Shown piece after piece: positions 62,885 through 64,000 of a stretch of DNA of 64,000 bases. The stretch is from Citrobacter amalonaticus Y19. GTDB taxonomy: Bacteria; Pseudomonadota; Gammaproteobacteria; Enterobacterales; Enterobacteriaceae. Within the stretch, counting starts at the first letter, position 1. Each line of letters begins with the position of its first letter. The translations under genes and the position numbers were made by a program. The DNA is taken from positions 372,001 through 436,000 of the forward strand of contig NZ_CP011132.1 of NCBI RefSeq assembly GCF_000981805.1, given 5' to 3'. Below the pieces are notes generated by a model. That model saw nothing but the letters and a program-made list of their open reading frames with translations, did not search any database and was not told the DNA's origin.

Positions 62885-64000
62885 ATGACAGATAAACGCA
62901 AAGATGGCTCGGGCAAATTGTTGTACTGCTCTTTTTGCGGCAAAAGCCAGCATGAAGTGCGTAAGCTCATCGCCGGTCCATCCGTGTATATCTGCGATGA
63001 ATGTGTCGATCTGTGTAACGACATCATTCGCGAAGAGATTAAGGAAGTTGCACCGCATCGTGAACGCAGTGCGCTGCCGACGCCACACGAAATTCGTAAC
63101 CACCTTGACGATTACGTCATTGGTCAGGAACAGGCGAAAAAAGTGCTGGCGGTCGCGGTATACAACCACTACAAACGTCTGCGCAATGGCGACACCAGTA
63201 ATGGCGTCGAATTGGGCAAAAGTAACATTCTGCTGATCGGTCCGACCGGTTCCGGTAAAACGCTGTTGGCGGAAACGCTGGCGCGCCTGCTGGACGTTCC
63301 GTTCACAATGGCGGATGCCACCACGCTGACCGAAGCGGGTTACGTGGGTGAAGACGTTGAGAACATTATTCAGAAACTGTTGCAGAAGTGCGACTACGAT
63401 GTGCAGAAGGCGCAGCGTGGTATCGTCTATATCGATGAAATTGATAAGATTTCCCGCAAGTCTGACAACCCGTCGATTACCCGTGACGTTTCCGGCGAAG
63501 GCGTACAGCAGGCGCTGCTGAAACTGATTGAAGGGACGGTTGCCGCCGTTCCGCCGCAGGGTGGACGTAAACATCCGCAACAGGAATTCTTGCAGGTGGA
63601 TACCTCAAAGATCCTGTTCATCTGTGGCGGTGCATTTGCCGGCCTGGATAAAGTGATCGCCAATCGTGTTGAAACCGGCTCCGGCATTGGTTTTGGCGCG
63701 ACGGTGAAAGCGAAATCTGACAAGGCCAGCGAAGGCGAACTGCTCTCGCAGGTGGAACCGGAAGATTTGATCAAATTCGGTCTGATTCCCGAATTTATCG
63801 GTCGTCTCCCGGTCGTGGCGACGCTGAGTGAACTGAGCGAAGAAGCGCTGATCCAGATCCTGAAAGAGCCGAAAAACGCCCTGACCAAGCAGTATCAGGC
63901 GCTGTTCAACCTCGAAGGCGTTGACCTGGAATTCCGCGACGAAGCGCTGGATGCGATTGCCCGCAAAGCGATGGCGCGTAAAACCGGCGCTCGTGGTCTG
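62885..64000 (+). CDS. clpX: ClpX ATPase subunit, C-terminal end missing at window edge
   Basis: AAA+ unfoldase that recognises tagged substrates and feeds ClpP. The 372 codons in the window leave about 52 C-terminal residues outside. Zinc-binding domain: C15, C18, C37 and C40 (CSFC, CDEC). Walker A GPTGSGKT and Walker B IVYIDEIDKI, pore loop GYVGEDV, the ClpP-docking IGF loop (GSGIGFGATVK) and the sensor region GLIPEFIGRLPV are visible. The frame is open to the last base. Confidence 0.99.
   Translation, partial: MTDKRKDGSGKLLYCSFCGKSQHEVRKLIAGPSVYICDECVDLCNDIIREEIKEVAPHRERSALPTPHEIRNHLDDYVIGQEQAKKVLAVAVYNHYKRLRNGDTSNGVELGKSNILLIGPTGSGKTLLAETLARLLDVPFTMADATTLTEAGYVGEDVENIIQKLLQKCDYDVQKAQRGIVYIDEIDKISRKSDNPSITRDVSGEGVQQALLKLIEGTVAAVPPQGGRKHPQQEFLQVDTSKILFICGGAFAGLDKVIANRVETGSGIGFGATVKAKSDKASEGELLSQVEPEDLIKFGLIPEFIGRLPVVATLSELSEEALIQILKEPKNALTKQYQALFNLEGVDLEFRDEALDAIARKAMARKTGARGL

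Overview
This window is a stretch of enterobacterial chromosome. Its backbone reads sbcC-sbcD / phoB-phoR-brnQ-proY-malZ ... tsaA-type peroxiredoxin-acpH / queA-tgt-yajC-secD-secF ... tsx, yajI / nrdR-ribD-ribE-nusB-thiL-pgpA / yajO-dxs-ispA-xseB / thiI ... yajL-panE / yajQ / yajR-cyoEDCBA-ampG-yajG / bolA, tig, clpP, clpX. The order and near-identical protein lengths match the 8 to 10 minute region of Escherichia coli and Salmonella. A 2-Cys peroxiredoxin next to acpH, the absence of yajD between secF and tsx, and the accessory loads described below point to a Citrobacter-like member of the Enterobacteriaceae; the genus is an inference. Both edges cut a gene: sbcC lacks its C-terminal part at base 1 and clpX lacks about 50 C-terminal residues at base 64000.

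Four accessory blocks interrupt the backbone. (1) 10.0-18.6 kb, after malZ: a YhaJ-like LysR regulator divergent from a YcaC-like isochorismatase-fold hydrolase, a membrane-anchored ABM-domain protein and a YtcJ-type amidohydrolase with a Cys/His-rich tail, followed by a DUF2339/DUF3999 membrane pair of unknown role. (2) 18.7-22.8 kb, minus strand: EIIA-EIIB-EIIC (UlaA type), a PfkB sugar kinase and a class II aldolase, which together would import, phosphorylate and cleave one unidentified sugar. This AT-rich operon is bracketed by an identical 23-base terminator sequence and has two CRP-like sites upstream. (3) 30.4-31.5 kb: a VOC protein and a WYL-type regulator where E. coli carries yajD. 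(4) 43.4-48.5 kb, between thiI and yajL: a GC-rich palindromic non-coding block, an IclR regulator and a divergent three-gene Tat-exported molybdopterin oxidoreductase operon (catalytic, 4Fe-4S and membrane subunits).

The core genes group into working units. sbcCD is a DNA-end nuclease. phoBR senses phosphate and has a PhoB box upstream. queA-tgt make queuosine tRNA, and yajC-secDF power protein export. nrdR-ribD-ribE-nusB-thiL-pgpA combine dNTP control, riboflavin, antitermination, thiamine and lipid steps. dxs-ispA-xseB cover isoprenoid precursors and exonuclease VII. thiI serves thiamine and s4U synthesis. cyoABCDE is cytochrome bo3 oxidase. ampG recycles muropeptides. tig-clpP-clpX handle protein folding and degradation. 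Recognisable control sites include MalT boxes before malZ, CRP and PurR-like sites before tsx, a sigma-32 type promoter before clpP and a sigma-70 promoter before tig. One ERIC element and four REP/BIME elements lie between genes. I saw no tRNA or rRNA gene, CRISPR array, transposase or integrase.
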